Origin: Nitrospira sp.
GTDB lineage: Bacteria > Nitrospirota > Nitrospiria > Nitrospirales > Nitrospiraceae
Direction of reading: 5' to 3'
DNA length: 64,000 nucleotides
Assembly (NCBI GenBank): GCA_020853775.1
Contig: JADYYH010000078.1
Span: 18,488 to 82,487, forward strand
Notes under the pieces: generated by a model
The model's input: the letters and a program-made list of their open reading frames with translations, nothing else
Databases searched by the model: none
What the model was told of the DNA's origin: nothing
Program-made: the position numbers and the translations under genes
Shown: piece by piece, positions 1 to 9,833 of the stretch
Layout: every line of letters starts with the position of its first letter
Position numbering within the stretch: position 1 is the first letter of the stretch

Positions 1-1
1 T

Positions 2-1054
<1,053 letters not shown>

Positions 1055-1093
1055 GACGAGTCAGGCCCGGAACGCGTAAGGTCGAAAGAAACA

Positions 1094-1825
1094 ATGGCGC
1101 CTGAGGTCATTACCCTTTCCTCGTTTGCAACCCATGCCGACGGGGCAGAACATTTTTTCGGCACCCGGCTGTCCGCCGTACCGGTCACGCCGGGACGCGC
1201 CTCGGCGCATGGGGCGGAACGCCAGGGTCACAGGGCTGCGGTGATCCTTTCCGTCAAACAGGTGCACGGGACTGATGCCTTAGTGGTGGATCGACCGGTC
1301 GAGCAGGGCGAGATGTTCGAAGGGGGCTGGGATGCGCTGGTTACCAATCAGCCCGGACTGATGGTCACTGTGCGGACGGCCGACTGCGTGCCTGTGCTCT
1401 TGCATGATCCGGTGCAACGGGTGGTTGCCGCCATCCATGCAGGGTGGCGTGGCGCGGTGGCAGGCATTGTGCCGAAGACTGTGGCCTTGCTCGCCAGCCG
1501 GTTCGGGGCACGTGTCGAGGATGTGCGCATGGCCATCGGGCCATCCGCCGGTCCCTGTTGTTATGAGGTGGACGAGCCGGTTCTGACGCGACTCCGCGAC
1601 GTGTTTCCTGAGTGGCACTCCGTCGTATCGCCGGTGGATGCGCAGACAGCGCATTTGGATTTGCGCGCCTTCGTGCGACGCCAAGCGCTGCGTGAAGGGT
1701 TGGAGGCAGAGCGGATCGCCACGGTCGATGCCTGTACCATTTGCCAACCGGAAGTCTTTTTTAGCTACCGTCGGGAAGGCGTCGTGAAAGCCACGATGGT
1801 GAGCGGGATTGCCCTCTTGTCCTGA
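1094..1825 (+). CDS. pgeF: Peptidoglycan editing factor PgeF / YfiH, laccase-domain family
   Basis: A 243-residue member of the YfiH/PgeF family (formerly polyphenol oxidase). Characterised members remove misincorporated residues from peptidoglycan precursors or act as purine nucleoside phosphorylases. The metal-site and fold motifs are all visible: KQVHG near residue 55, TADCVP near 95, HAGWRG near 115 and GPCCYEV near 155. The length is typical for the family. The ATG start at 1094 is about 40 bp after the ftsZ stop, so co-transcription with ftsZ is likely. The link between cell division and wall editing fits this position. The exact reaction in this organism is inferred from family only. 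Confidence 0.92.
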   Translation: MAPEVITLSSFATHADGAEHFFGTRLSAVPVTPGRASAHGAERQGHRAAVILSVKQVHGTDALVVDRPVEQGEMFEGGWDALVTNQPGLMVTVRTADCVPVLLHDPVQRVVAAIHAGWRGAVAGIVPKTVALLASRFGARVEDVRMAIGPSAGPCCYEVDEPVLTRLRDVFPEWHSVVSPVDAQTAHLDLRAFVRRQALREGLEAERIATVDACTICQPEVFFSYRREGVVKATMVSGIALLS

Positions 1826-1936
1826 CGCTCAGTCTCTAGTCGGCGGGCGAGCGGATGGGAATTCCTACGCCTCTCACGTCCCCGAAGCTCATCGGTGTCG
1901 AGCTTGCGGCACAGGCGGTATCCGGAAGGCAGCAGG

Positions 1937-2662
1937 ATGGATACAGAGCTGGAGACAATCGCCGGTCGAGTTCGAGCGGTGTTCGAGGAGATTCACCGTG
2001 CAGCGGTCCGTGCAGGACGGGCTCCTGACAGGGTGCGGTTGGTCGCGGCATCGAAAACTGTCACGGTCGATCGTTTACGGGAAGCGGTGGATGCCGGCAT
2101 TCGGCATCTTGGTGAGAACCGTCTTCAGGAGGCCCTCCCTAAGATAGAGCAGCTCGGTCGTGAAGGGGTGGTCTGGCATTTCATCGGCACCCTGCAGCGG
2201 CGGAAGGTGAAGTCGGTGGTGGGGCGGTTCGAGACGATTCATTCTGTCGACAGCCTCGCCTTGGCGGAGGAGATCAATCGTCAGGCCAAGGCCGTAGGGT
2301 TGAGACAACGTGTGTTGCTGGAGGTGAACCTCGGAGGAGAATCCAGCAAAGGCGGTTTTGCCCCGGCGGCGTTGGCCGAGGCCCTGCCCCTCCTGAGCGC
2401 GTTCGACCAGTTGGATATTCGCGGCCTCATGGCCATTCCTCCCCCCATGCCCACCGCGGAGGACGCGCGTCCATATTTCCGGCAGCTTCGGGAACTTGCT
2501 CAGGCATTGACAGCGCAGGGCGGCCGGAACATTAATATGCAGGAACTGTCGATGGGCATGTCGCATGACTACGCCGTCGCTGTCGAAGAAGGCGCGACGT
2601 ACGTGAGAGTCGGCACCGCAATTTTCGGGGCACGGAGCGAGCCGCATCATGATCACACCTAA
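1937..2662 (+). CDS. yggS: YggS-type pyridoxal-phosphate homeostasis protein
   Basis: A single-domain PLP-binding protein of the YggS/PLPBP family with an alanine-racemase-like barrel. It acts in the cytoplasm in vitamin B6 homeostasis. Visible signatures are VAASKTV, which holds the PLP-binding lysine near residue 35, then GENRLQEA, HFIGTLQ, and MGMSHDY followed by VRVGTAIFG at the C-terminus. I chose ATG 1937, giving 241 residues, because a GGAAGGCAGCAGG purine-rich stretch precedes it. An upstream start at 1895 is possible but would add an unconserved extension. The 3' end overlaps proC by 14 bp, so the two are translationally coupled, as is common for yggS-proC pairs. Confidence 0.93.
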   Translation: MDTELETIAGRVRAVFEEIHRAAVRAGRAPDRVRLVAASKTVTVDRLREAVDAGIRHLGENRLQEALPKIEQLGREGVVWHFIGTLQRRKVKSVVGRFETIHSVDSLALAEEINRQAKAVGLRQRVLLEVNLGGESSKGGFAPAALAEALPLLSAFDQLDIRGLMAIPPPMPTAEDARPYFRQLRELAQALTAQGGRNINMQELSMGMSHDYAVAVEEGATYVRVGTAIFGARSEPHHDHT

Positions 2663-3455
2663 CATCGCCATTCTTGGCGGCGGTCAAATGGCTGAGGCAT
2701 TGATTGGTGGTCTGCTGGCCTCGAAGGTCAGCGAGCCAAAGTTCATCCGTGCCACAGACCCAGTTTCGGCGCGGCGGGACTTCTTGAAGTCTCGCTTCGG
2801 CATTCAGGTTGGTGACGACAATGCCCAGGCCGCCGGGGCGGCTGATCTCGTGCTCCTGGCCGTGAAGCCCCAGGTGCTGCCGGCTGTGCTCCGTGACGCC
2901 GGTGCGGCGCTGGTTGGAAAATTAGTAGTGTCCATTGCCGCCGGCGTGACCACGGCTTGGATTCGGGAGCGAGTCCCGGGAGCCAGAGGCATCGTGCGAG
3001 CGATGCCCAATACGCCGGCGTTGGTGCGCGAAGGGGTGACGGCGTTGGCCTATCAAACGGACCTTGCTGCCGATGATGTGGCGGCGGTGCGGGTCCTCTT
3101 CGAAGCGGTGGGTTCCGTGGTGTCGGTCGAAGAACGGCTGATGGACGCCGTCACCGGATTGAGCGGGAGCGGGCCGGCCTATGTATTCGTGGCGATCGAA
3201 GCGCTGGCCGATGGCGGCGTCAAAATGGGACTCCCGCGGGCGACGGCGCAATTGTTGGCGGCCCAGACGGTCCTCGGTGCGGCACGGATGGTTCTTGAGC
3301 GAGGACAGCATCCGGCCCAGCTCAAAGATCAGGTGGCGTCCCCTGGCGGCACGACCATCGCGGGGTTGCACCAATTGGAAATCGGCGGCATGCGGGGATG
3401 TTTGATGGCAGCCGTCGAGGCGGCAACAAAACGTTCACAGGAGTTGGGACGCTGA
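2649..3455 (+). CDS. proC: Pyrroline-5-carboxylate reductase
   Basis: ProC reduces 1-pyrroline-5-carboxylate to proline with NAD(P)H, the last step of proline synthesis. The 268-residue protein opens with a Rossmann motif IAILGGGQMAEAL. It carries the AVKPQ and RAMPNTPAL segments typical of the family and the dimer-domain signature GLSGSGPAYVF near residue 175, followed by VASPGGTTIAGL. The gene starts inside the end of yggS and its stop overlaps the yggT start codon (TGATG), giving a tight yggS-proC-yggT operon. Length and motifs are complete. Confidence 0.97.
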   Translation: MITPNIAILGGGQMAEALIGGLLASKVSEPKFIRATDPVSARRDFLKSRFGIQVGDDNAQAAGAADLVLLAVKPQVLPAVLRDAGAALVGKLVVSIAAGVTTAWIRERVPGARGIVRAMPNTPALVREGVTALAYQTDLAADDVAAVRVLFEAVGSVVSVEERLMDAVTGLSGSGPAYVFVAIEALADGGVKMGLPRATAQLLAAQTVLGAARMVLERGQHPAQLKDQVASPGGTTIAGLHQLEIGGMRGCLMAAVEAATKRSQELGR

Positions 3456-3751
3456 TGTTTGTGGTGAGCAATGTGCTGCAAGGGACGGCAACGGTGTTGG
3501 ATACGGTGTTGTGGCTCTACATGTGGGTGATCATCGCCCGCGCCCTGATCTCATGGGTGAATCCGGATCCCTGGAATCCGATCGTGCAATTCTTGGAGCG
3601 CGCCACGGAACCGGTCCTCACGCCGATTCGGCGGTTGATCGGATGGCGGATGGGCATGGATCTTTCGCCGATGATTGCGATCCTGATCCTTGTCTTTTTG
3701 CAATATGCCGTGGTTCAATCCTTGCGGGATATTGCCGTGCGGATGCATTAA
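3455..3751 (+). CDS. yggT: YggT family integral membrane protein
   Basis: A 98-residue inner-membrane protein of the YggT family. Two hydrophobic segments are seen, around residues 5-30 and 70-92, joined by a loop with WVNPDPWNPIVQFL and ATEPVLTPIRR, which are family hallmarks. The ATG at 3455 overlaps the proC stop codon. An upstream start inside proC would add unconserved sequence. The family has been linked to cell division, osmotic tolerance or cofactor maturation in other bacteria, and no reaction is assigned. Position between proC and divIVA is the common arrangement. Confidence 0.9.
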   Translation: MFVVSNVLQGTATVLDTVLWLYMWVIIARALISWVNPDPWNPIVQFLERATEPVLTPIRRLIGWRMGMDLSPMIAILILVFLQYAVVQSLRDIAVRMH

Positions 3752-3772
3752 CTGTCGGGCAAGAGGTGTCGC

Positions 3773-4285
3773 ATGAAAATCACTCCCATCGATATTCAGC
3801 AGATGGTGTTTCAGGTCAAGTTTCGAGGGTTTGACCGGGACGAAGTGAACCGCTTCCTCGAGGAGTTGGCGCTGACTGTTGAGAACTTGAATCGAGAGAA
3901 CAGCCTGCTTCGCGAAAAACTCACCACCACCGAGCAGCAGGTGACCGACCTGCGACGCACGGAAGCGACGCTGTCCAATACGTTGGTGTCGGCGCAGACA
4001 TTGGCCGAGGACGTCAAGCGATCCGCCCAACGCGAGGCCGACTTGATCGTGAAGGAGGCCGAACTGAAGGCGAGCGAGATTATCCGGCAGGCGCGCGTCA
4101 GCCTCACCGAGATGCAGCGTGGCGTGGCAGATCTTCAGAAGCAGCGCTTGATGATGGTGGAGCGGTTTCGTTCCACCTTGCGTTCGTTTGAGCGTATGCT
4201 GGAAGTCGAAGAGAGCGACGCATATCAATCGGAGGGCTCTTCCGTCGAAGGCAAGCTCGCCGGCGAATCCAACCCTGCGCGTTGA
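3773..4285 (+). CDS. divIVA: DivIVA-domain protein
   Basis: A 170-residue coiled-coil protein. The N-terminal DivIVA module is recognisable: KITPIDIQQM, then FRGFDRDEVNRFLEEL, the lipid-binding and dimerising segment. A long predicted coiled coil follows from about residue 35 to 145, rich in Glu, Gln, Arg and Leu. The last 25 residues are polar and probably disordered. DivIVA proteins mark curved membrane at poles or septa. With ftsZ and yggT nearby, a role in division or envelope growth is inferred. A possible ribosome site (GGGCAAGAGG) precedes the ATG. Confidence 0.88.
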   Translation: MKITPIDIQQMVFQVKFRGFDRDEVNRFLEELALTVENLNRENSLLREKLTTTEQQVTDLRRTEATLSNTLVSAQTLAEDVKRSAQREADLIVKEAELKASEIIRQARVSLTEMQRGVADLQKQRLMMVERFRSTLRSFERMLEVEESDAYQSEGSSVEGKLAGESNPAR

Positions 4286-4399
4286 GTCCCCTTCGTTCAT
4301 CGGGAAGTCCACCCTTGCCCGCAAGCCTGAACCGGCGGACCGGCTCGTCCGCTCCCGACCTCCCTCTGCTACCCTGCATCACAGGTAGATCGCACAGTG

Positions 4400-5530
4400 A
4401 TGGCTATGAGTGACCCAATACAGTCGGCGCTGCAAGCCGCCGTTGATGATGGAACATTTCCGGGCGCGGTCCTGGCGGTACGCTTGCGCGGGGATATCGT
4501 CTTCGAAAGCGCCGTCGGCCGGCTGTCACGTCAAGGGATGGCGGAAGCCGTCACGGTTCAGACCTGTTACGACCTGGCTTCCCTGACCAAAGTGCTCGCG
4601 ACGACGACTGCGCTCGCCTTGCTGATGCAACGCCGACTCGTGAAGCTGGACGACTCCATTGAAGGCATCCTGCATGAATTGCGTGACAGCGCGATCGGAG
4701 CAGCGACGGTGCGGCAGCTGCTCACCCACAGTTCAGGTTTGCCCGGATGGCGACCCTTGTACGAACGTGTGGCCGCTCTCGAGGCGACTCAGCCGGGATT
4801 CATGGGCAGCCCTGCGGCGCGTGAGGCTGTATTGGGATTCATCGCCAAGGAAGAGTTGGTCTATGAGCGAGGTTCCCGCAGTCTGTATAGCGATCTGGGT
4901 TTTATGCTCTTGGGGTGTGCCGTGGAGCGGCTCTCAGGCGAAGCGCTCGATCAGTTCTGCAGCAGTCAGATCTACGAGCCGCTGGGCGCTCGCCCGTTGG
5001 CCTATGCGCGGCGCGGGCCGGTATCGGCCTTGTCCATACATCACGATGCAGGATGTATCATTGCTCCGACGGAGGAAGATCCGTGGCGGGGGCGCATCCT
5101 CTGCGGCGAAGTGCATGACGAAAATGCCTATGCGCTTGGCGGAGTCGCCGGCCATGCGGGGTTGTTCGGCACGGCTGGTGCGGTCCTGGCGGTCTCTCAA
5201 GCCTGGATGGACGGCCGACGAAAAAAAACCGGCTTGTTAACGCCCGACATCGTCAAGACCTTTACAGCGAACCGGCAGGGGGTCCCGAACTCCAGTTGGG
5301 CGTTGGGCTGGGATACGCCGTCGGTGCGGTCGTCCTCAGGAACGCGTTTTTCCCCCGAGTCGTTCGGCCATCTCGGGTTCACGGGGACGTCACTGTGGAT
5401 CGATCCCCTCAAGGAGCTGGAGGTGGTGCTCCTCTCGAATCGGGTTCATCCCACCAGGCGGAATGAACAGATCCGGGTCTTCCGGCCGCACATCCATGAC
5501 GTCATTTGCCGGGAGTTACTGAGAAATTAA
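4400..5530 (+). CDS. Serine hydrolase, beta-lactamase/esterase class C-like
   Basis: A 376-residue member of the beta-lactamase (PF00144-type) family, which holds penicillin-binding-protein-like peptidases, esterases and class C beta-lactamases. The catalytic SxxK is SLTK at about residues 61-64, YSD near 162-164 takes the YxN position, and HLGFTG near the C-terminus matches the HxG/KTG box. No signal peptide is evident, which suggests a cytoplasmic or non-classically located enzyme. I chose ATG 4400; GTG 4397 and ATG 4406 are close alternatives. It follows divIVA by about 115 bp and may have its own promoter. The true substrate is unknown. Confidence 0.85.
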   Translation: MAMSDPIQSALQAAVDDGTFPGAVLAVRLRGDIVFESAVGRLSRQGMAEAVTVQTCYDLASLTKVLATTTALALLMQRRLVKLDDSIEGILHELRDSAIGAATVRQLLTHSSGLPGWRPLYERVAALEATQPGFMGSPAAREAVLGFIAKEELVYERGSRSLYSDLGFMLLGCAVERLSGEALDQFCSSQIYEPLGARPLAYARRGPVSALSIHHDAGCIIAPTEEDPWRGRILCGEVHDENAYALGGVAGHAGLFGTAGAVLAVSQAWMDGRRKKTGLLTPDIVKTFTANRQGVPNSSWALGWDTPSVRSSSGTRFSPESFGHLGFTGTSLWIDPLKELEVVLLSNRVHPTRRNEQIRVFRPHIHDVICRELLRN

Positions 5531-5847
5531 ACGGGCAGGTCGGGATACTCGGTCCAGGTTTCTTTTTCGGCCAGGTAGCGGTTGCCCTTGAAGTTCAGGC
5601 GTGTTCGCAACCGGGTGAAGCCGACACTCAGTAGCTTGTCGACCACGGCTTTGACGGCGGCACCGGTCGTTGAATGAGGCGCACCTTCCACGGCGTACGC
5701 TTCGTAGGTCATTTTGCCGGTGTAGCCAGCTGCGACCCGGTTCACCAGGACCGCCCGGTTAAAATAGCGATCGCTTGGATCGATCCCCTCGACCTGATGC
5801 CGTTCAATTAATCCCTCTTTCTTAAAGAGGAGGGGGAGTCCGCTCAT
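5527..5847 (-). CDS. Conserved-looking hypothetical protein
   Basis: A 106-residue reverse-strand protein I do not recognise. It overlaps the stop of the convergent serine hydrolase gene by 4 bp. The start was set at the ATG ending at 5847 because GGAGG lies six bases upstream. The sequence is soluble-looking, with the charged stretch RHQVEGIDPSDRYFNRAV and a C-terminal part FTRLRTRLNFKGNRYLAEKE. No signal peptide, membrane segment or metal motif is seen. Codon use is like that of neighbouring genes. No function is proposed. Confidence 0.7.
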   Translation of the reverse strand: MSGLPLLFKKEGLIERHQVEGIDPSDRYFNRAVLVNRVAAGYTGKMTYEAYAVEGAPHSTTGAAVKAVVDKLLSVGFTRLRTRLNFKGNRYLAEKETWTEYPDLPV

Positions 5848-6016
5848 ACACAACCTCCGTCGATCATCCCTGGCCGCGACTTACGGGTCCCGATTATAGG
5901 GACCTCCCTTGTCGAGTGCAACCGTCGTTGACAAGGTTCCGCTGGGTTTCTATGATGCGCGATTCCGTCGGCATGATCCACCCAGCCGAAATAGCGGATC
6001 CGGTCTTCTCCTTGTG

Positions 6017-6559
6017 ATGAATATGAATGTTCCCAACAGCCTGACGATGTTGCGCATCCTATTGATCCCCGTGTATGTCGGGCTGCTCAACTACGAGCAA
6101 TTCGACTATGCGCTGGCGATCCTCTTCATCGCCGGGTTAACGGACGCGCTCGATGGAATCATCGCCCGGGTGGCCGACCAGCGAACCAGGCTCGGAGAAG
6201 TGCTGGATCCGCTGGCGGACAAACTGATGCTGACGACGGGATTTATCACGCTGTCCGTCATGCATCTCGTGCCGCTCTGGTTGACGATTCTCGTCGCCAG
6301 CCGCGACCTCATGCTCATGTTGGGTGCGGCGGTCGCCCACTTCACCCAAACGGAGGTCGATATCTCGCCGACCGTTCTGGGGAAGGGCACCACCTTGATT
6401 CAATTGGCGACCCTGGTGGCAGTCGTGTTCTTTGCCTCGCGGCGGCTTGATCTCGCCACTCTGGATCCCCTTCTGTACCTCATGGGCGCCGTGACGCTGA
6501 CCTCCGGCCTGCATTACCTCTCCCGCGGCTACGTACGCATTACCTCCAGCCAGACATAG
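6017..6559 (+). CDS. pgsA: CDP-alcohol phosphatidyltransferase (PgsA-like)
   Basis: A 180-residue integral membrane enzyme of the CDP-alcohol phosphatidyltransferase family. The catalytic signature D-x2-DG-x2-AR-x8-G-x3-D-x3-D is complete, from DALDGIIAR through GEVLDPLADK at about residues 40-65. Four to five hydrophobic segments surround it. The best match is phosphatidylglycerophosphate synthase, which makes PGP from CDP-diacylglycerol and glycerol-3-phosphate; a cardiolipin-synthase-type paralogue cannot be excluded. The start at 6017 gives MNMNVPNSLTMLRILL, a typical N-terminus. Longer upstream starts would add an unconserved, proline-rich stretch. Confidence 0.85.
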   Translation: MNMNVPNSLTMLRILLIPVYVGLLNYEQFDYALAILFIAGLTDALDGIIARVADQRTRLGEVLDPLADKLMLTTGFITLSVMHLVPLWLTILVASRDLMLMLGAAVAHFTQTEVDISPTVLGKGTTLIQLATLVAVVFFASRRLDLATLDPLLYLMGAVTLTSGLHYLSRGYVRITSSQT

Positions 6560-6623
6560 CGTGCCGGCACCGGCTCGCCGCTCCCAGGGCCTTCTCATAG
6601 AGCTTCGGCTTTCGTGCATTTGT

Positions 6624-6652
6624 TTGACAGTTTTTAGGTCGTCTTATAGACT
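6624..6652 (+). promoter_or_regulatory. Candidate sigma-70 promoter upstream of pilC
   Basis: TTGACA at 6624-6629 is a perfect -35 hexamer. Seventeen bases later TAGACT (6647-6652) could be the -10, or TATAGA at 6645-6650 with a short 15-base spacer. It lies about 70 bp before the pilC start in a relatively AT-rich gap. The same TTTGACAGTnTTT core recurs upstream of rpsF at 30440. Assignment is by eye. Confidence 0.4.
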
Positions 6653-6719
6653 TCGATCATAGTTTTCCGCTGCATACCTACGTGCCCTGCCTGGCGTTCA
6701 AAGGAGTGAAAACCGCGTT

Positions 6720-7934
6720 ATGAGCACATTCACCTACGTTGGACGCAACCGCCAGGGTGCTGTAAAGAAGGGGGAACTCACCGCCAAAACCAGAGATGAG
6801 GCGGTGGACCAGCTTCGCAAGCAGCAGGTCGTGGTCACCAGCCTGGAAGAAAAGTCAGGCGGCGGAAAATTCAAGCTGAGCCTCGGCGGGGGGCTCACCG
6901 ACAAGGACCTCGTGGTGTTCACCCGCCAATTCGGCACGATGATCAACGCCGGACTACCACTGATTCAATGCCTCGATATTCTGTCCACCCAATCGGAAAA
7001 TAAAGTGCTGCGGGAAACGGTCGGCGACGTGAAAAACAGCGTGGAGGCCGGCTCCACATTCTCCGACGCATTGAAGCGCCATCCGAAAGTCTTCGACGAT
7101 CTCTACGTGAACATGATCCATGCCGGTGAGGTGGGCGGTCTGCTCGATACCATTCTGACCCGATTGGCCAAGCACATTGAGAAGGCCATGAAGCTGAAGG
7201 GCCAGATCAAGTCGGCGATGGTCTACCCCACGGCAATCGTCGGTGTGGCGGTCGTCATCATCAGTGTGTTGATGGTGTGGGTCATTCCGGTGTTCGCGCA
7301 AATGTTTACCGAAATGTCCGGCGGCAAGGTCGGACTTCCCGGGCCGACGCAAATCGTCATCAACGTCAGCAATTTCTTCCAAAGTTATTGGTATGCCATG
7401 TTCGGCGCCTTGGCCGGGACCATCTTTGCGATCAAGCGCTACTATGCCACCGTCAATGGGCGTGTGGTGATCGACCGGCTGCTCCTCAAGATGCCGATCG
7501 TCGGGGACTTGATCAGAAAAGCGTCTGTTGCGAAGTTTACCCGCACGCTCGGAACCTTGATCACCAGCGGTGTGCCGTTGCTGGAGGGGCTGAGCATCTG
7601 TGCCAAGACGTCAGGCAATAAAGTGATCGAAGAAGCCCTTATGAATGCGCGGGTGAGTATCAGTGGAGGAAAAACGATTTCCGAGCCGCTGGCCAAGTGC
7701 AACGTGTTTCCCAAAATGGTCACCCATATGATCGCCGTCGGAGAGTCCACCGGCGCGCTCGATGCCATGCTCGGGAAGATCGCCGATTTCTATGAAGACG
7801 AAGTCGACCAGGCCGTCGAAACACTGACCTCGCTCCTGGAGCCGATCATGATGGTGGTGTTGGGTACCATCATCGGCTTTATCGTCGTTGCCATGTACCT
7901 GCCGATCTTCACGATGGCGCAGGCCATCCAATAA
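6720..7934 (+). CDS. pilC: Type IV pilus / type II secretion inner-membrane platform protein PilC (GspF family)
   Basis: A 404-residue T2SSF-family protein forming the inner-membrane platform of the type IV pilus machine. The N-terminal cytoplasmic region (about residues 1-60) precedes two repeated T2SSF domains at about 65-190 and 265-395. Typical motifs such as FTRQFGTMINAGLPL and FTRTLGTLITSGVPLLEGL open each repeat. Hydrophobic segments are near residues 170-195, 220-240 and 375-395. The start ATG at 6720 follows AAAGGAG with a somewhat long spacer. It is followed by a PilS/PilR-like two-component pair, so a pilus biogenesis and regulation locus is likely. Pilin and motor ATPase genes are not in this window. 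Confidence 0.93.
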   Translation: MSTFTYVGRNRQGAVKKGELTAKTRDEAVDQLRKQQVVVTSLEEKSGGGKFKLSLGGGLTDKDLVVFTRQFGTMINAGLPLIQCLDILSTQSENKVLRETVGDVKNSVEAGSTFSDALKRHPKVFDDLYVNMIHAGEVGGLLDTILTRLAKHIEKAMKLKGQIKSAMVYPTAIVGVAVVIISVLMVWVIPVFAQMFTEMSGGKVGLPGPTQIVINVSNFFQSYWYAMFGALAGTIFAIKRYYATVNGRVVIDRLLLKMPIVGDLIRKASVAKFTRTLGTLITSGVPLLEGLSICAKTSGNKVIEEALMNARVSISGGKTISEPLAKCNVFPKMVTHMIAVGESTGALDAMLGKIADFYEDEVDQAVETLTSLLEPIMMVVLGTIIGFIVVAMYLPIFTMAQAIQ

Positions 7935-7965
7935 CGACGCGACCCACTCGCGTCTCGTATCTGGC

Positions 7966-7996
7966 GCACGGCCCTGAAGAACCGGAAGGGCCGTGC
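7966..7996. repeat. 10-bp perfect inverted repeat between pilC and pilS
   Basis: GCACGGCCCT and AGGGCCGTGC form a perfect 10-bp stem around an 11-base loop, starting about 32 bp after the pilC stop. No T-tract follows, so it is not a textbook intrinsic terminator. It could be a transcript-stabilising hairpin, an attenuator or an operator. Confidence 0.6.
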
Positions 7997-8027
7997 ACCG
8001 CACATCTATCAGGGCAACGCGCCCGGC

Positions 8028-9833
8028 ATGCTGTCGTCAACCTGTCCAGCCCCCACAAACGGCACCGAGACCTCTCTCGATCGGCAGGCCACGCCTTCAC
8101 CGGCCCTTGAGCACGCGCCTGCACCGGTTGGCGATCGCTCGATGCTTGAATTGAAAACCAGGCTCCATTGGCTGATGGGGCTGCGGGTCGTGCTGGTCAC
8201 GCTGATGCTTGGGCTGTCCCTGGCTTTTCAGTCGACCCGCGGTGAATCTGCTCCAACCTTTACGGCACTCATTGTCCTCACCTACACCATTACCATCGTC
8301 TACGCGTTGGTCCTGAGGCGGCTCACAACCGTCGCCGCGTATACGGCGTTTATCTGGGTGCAGGTCGGAATCGATGTGATGCTCGAAACCGTCCTGATCG
8401 CGAGGACCGGCGGAGTCGAGAGTCCGTTTGCGGTGCTGTATGTCATTACGGTTACGGTGGCTAGTCTGGTGCCGCACCGGCGTGTCGGCATTGTTACGGG
8501 AGCCGGCTGTACCCTGCTGTTCGGCTCCATCACCGCCATTCAATATGTTGGGCTCTTGCACGCGTCCATCTGGTTGCCTCCCAGCAAGCTGGAAGGCCCC
8601 GAAGTGTTGCAGACATTTGAGGTGTATGGACTTGCGTTTCTGGCGGTCGGGTTCCTCAGCAGTGTGTTGGCCGACCAGCTTCGTCATGCCGATCAGTCCT
8701 TGCGGGAGAAAGAGCAGGGCCTCACGCGCTTGCAGGTGTTTCATGAGAATATCGTGCGCAGCATCAGTAGCGGCGTATTCACCACTGATGAAGAAGGGCG
8801 CATTACCTCTTTCAATCCTGCGGCGCATGAAGTGACCGGCTACGCGTTCCCGGATGTGCAGGGCCGTGTGTGGCACGAAGTGTTCAATTGGCATCCAGAG
8901 GGGCGATCACACGATACAGCCGTGACCTCGCCGCCGTTGCGCTTTGAGGTGGACTGTTTTCATGCCAACGGCAGCTGTCTGGTGCTGGGCATGACCATAT
9001 CGCCGCTCCAGGAGCAAGGGACGCAGCGAGGTCTCGTAGGAGTCTTCAAGGATCTCACGCAAATTCGCTACCTGGAAGAAGAGATGCGCCGCCGGGAATG
9101 GCTGGCCAATCTGGGCGAGATGTCGGCCGGGATGGCGCATGAAATACGTAATCCGCTCGGTGCGCTTGCCGGCGCAATGCAGATGCTCCGGCAGGATGTC
9201 GGATCCGATGAGACCAGCCAACGGCTGATGGACATTGCCATCCGGGAAGCCCGGCGGCTCGACAACATCATCACGGAGTTTTTGCAGTATGCGCGGCCGC
9301 CGGCGTTGAATCTGGCCGAGCAGGATTTGAACAAAGTCCTTGCCGATACGCTGGATCTGATCCAACATGAAGCGCGATCACGAACTGGCATTACGATCGC
9401 GTCCCGTCCGGCCTCGACGGCTCTTGTGGCGAAGGTGGACCAGGATCAGCTGAAGCAGGTGTTCTGGAATTTGTCGGCCAATGCCTTTGACGCCATGCCT
9501 GGAGGAGGAACGTTGACGATTGCCACCGGACTGCGGCGTGTGGAAGTCGGGGGGCGCCGCGAGGATGTGATCGAAATCAGCTTTCAGGATAACGGAGAAG
9601 GCATTCCGAAGCAGAACTTCGACAAGATCTTTCTCCCCTTTTTTACGACGAAGAAAGAGGGCTCCGGATTGGGACTGGCCCAGGTCCATCGGATCGTGGA
9701 GTTGCACGACGGGTGGATCAAGGTGGAGAGCGAGGTCGGCGCCGGAGCGAGATTTGTGGTCTGCCTTCCGCAAACCCCGGAAACCGGCGTCCGCTTGCGG
9801 CATGAGGGAAGGGAACCGTGGAAAAGATTTTAG
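8028..9833 (+). CDS. pilS: PAS-domain sensor histidine kinase, PilS-like
   Basis: A 601-residue membrane sensor kinase. About six hydrophobic segments lie between residues 45 and 230, followed by a PAS domain around 245-345. A HisKA domain has the phosphorylation motif MAHEIRNPLGA (His near residue 371), and a HATPase_c domain carries N-box SANAFDAMPGG, GEGIP and GSGLGLAQ. The layout matches PilS and related NtrB-type kinases. The gene overlaps the next response-regulator gene by 16 bp, which argues for a cognate pair. Its likely output is sigma-54-dependent pilus gene control, by analogy with PilSR. A downstream ATG at 8142 is an alternative start. Confidence 0.88.
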   Translation: MLSSTCPAPTNGTETSLDRQATPSPALEHAPAPVGDRSMLELKTRLHWLMGLRVVLVTLMLGLSLAFQSTRGESAPTFTALIVLTYTITIVYALVLRRLTTVAAYTAFIWVQVGIDVMLETVLIARTGGVESPFAVLYVITVTVASLVPHRRVGIVTGAGCTLLFGSITAIQYVGLLHASIWLPPSKLEGPEVLQTFEVYGLAFLAVGFLSSVLADQLRHADQSLREKEQGLTRLQVFHENIVRSISSGVFTTDEEGRITSFNPAAHEVTGYAFPDVQGRVWHEVFNWHPEGRSHDTAVTSPPLRFEVDCFHANGSCLVLGMTISPLQEQGTQRGLVGVFKDLTQIRYLEEEMRRREWLANLGEMSAGMAHEIRNPLGALAGAMQMLRQDVGSDETSQRLMDIAIREARRLDNIITEFLQYARPPALNLAEQDLNKVLADTLDLIQHEARSRTGITIASRPASTALVAKVDQDQLKQVFWNLSANAFDAMPGGGTLTIATGLRRVEVGGRREDVIEISFQDNGEGIPKQNFDKIFLPFFTTKKEGSGLGLAQVHRIVELHDGWIKVESEVGAGARFVVCLPQTPETGVRLRHEGREPWKRF

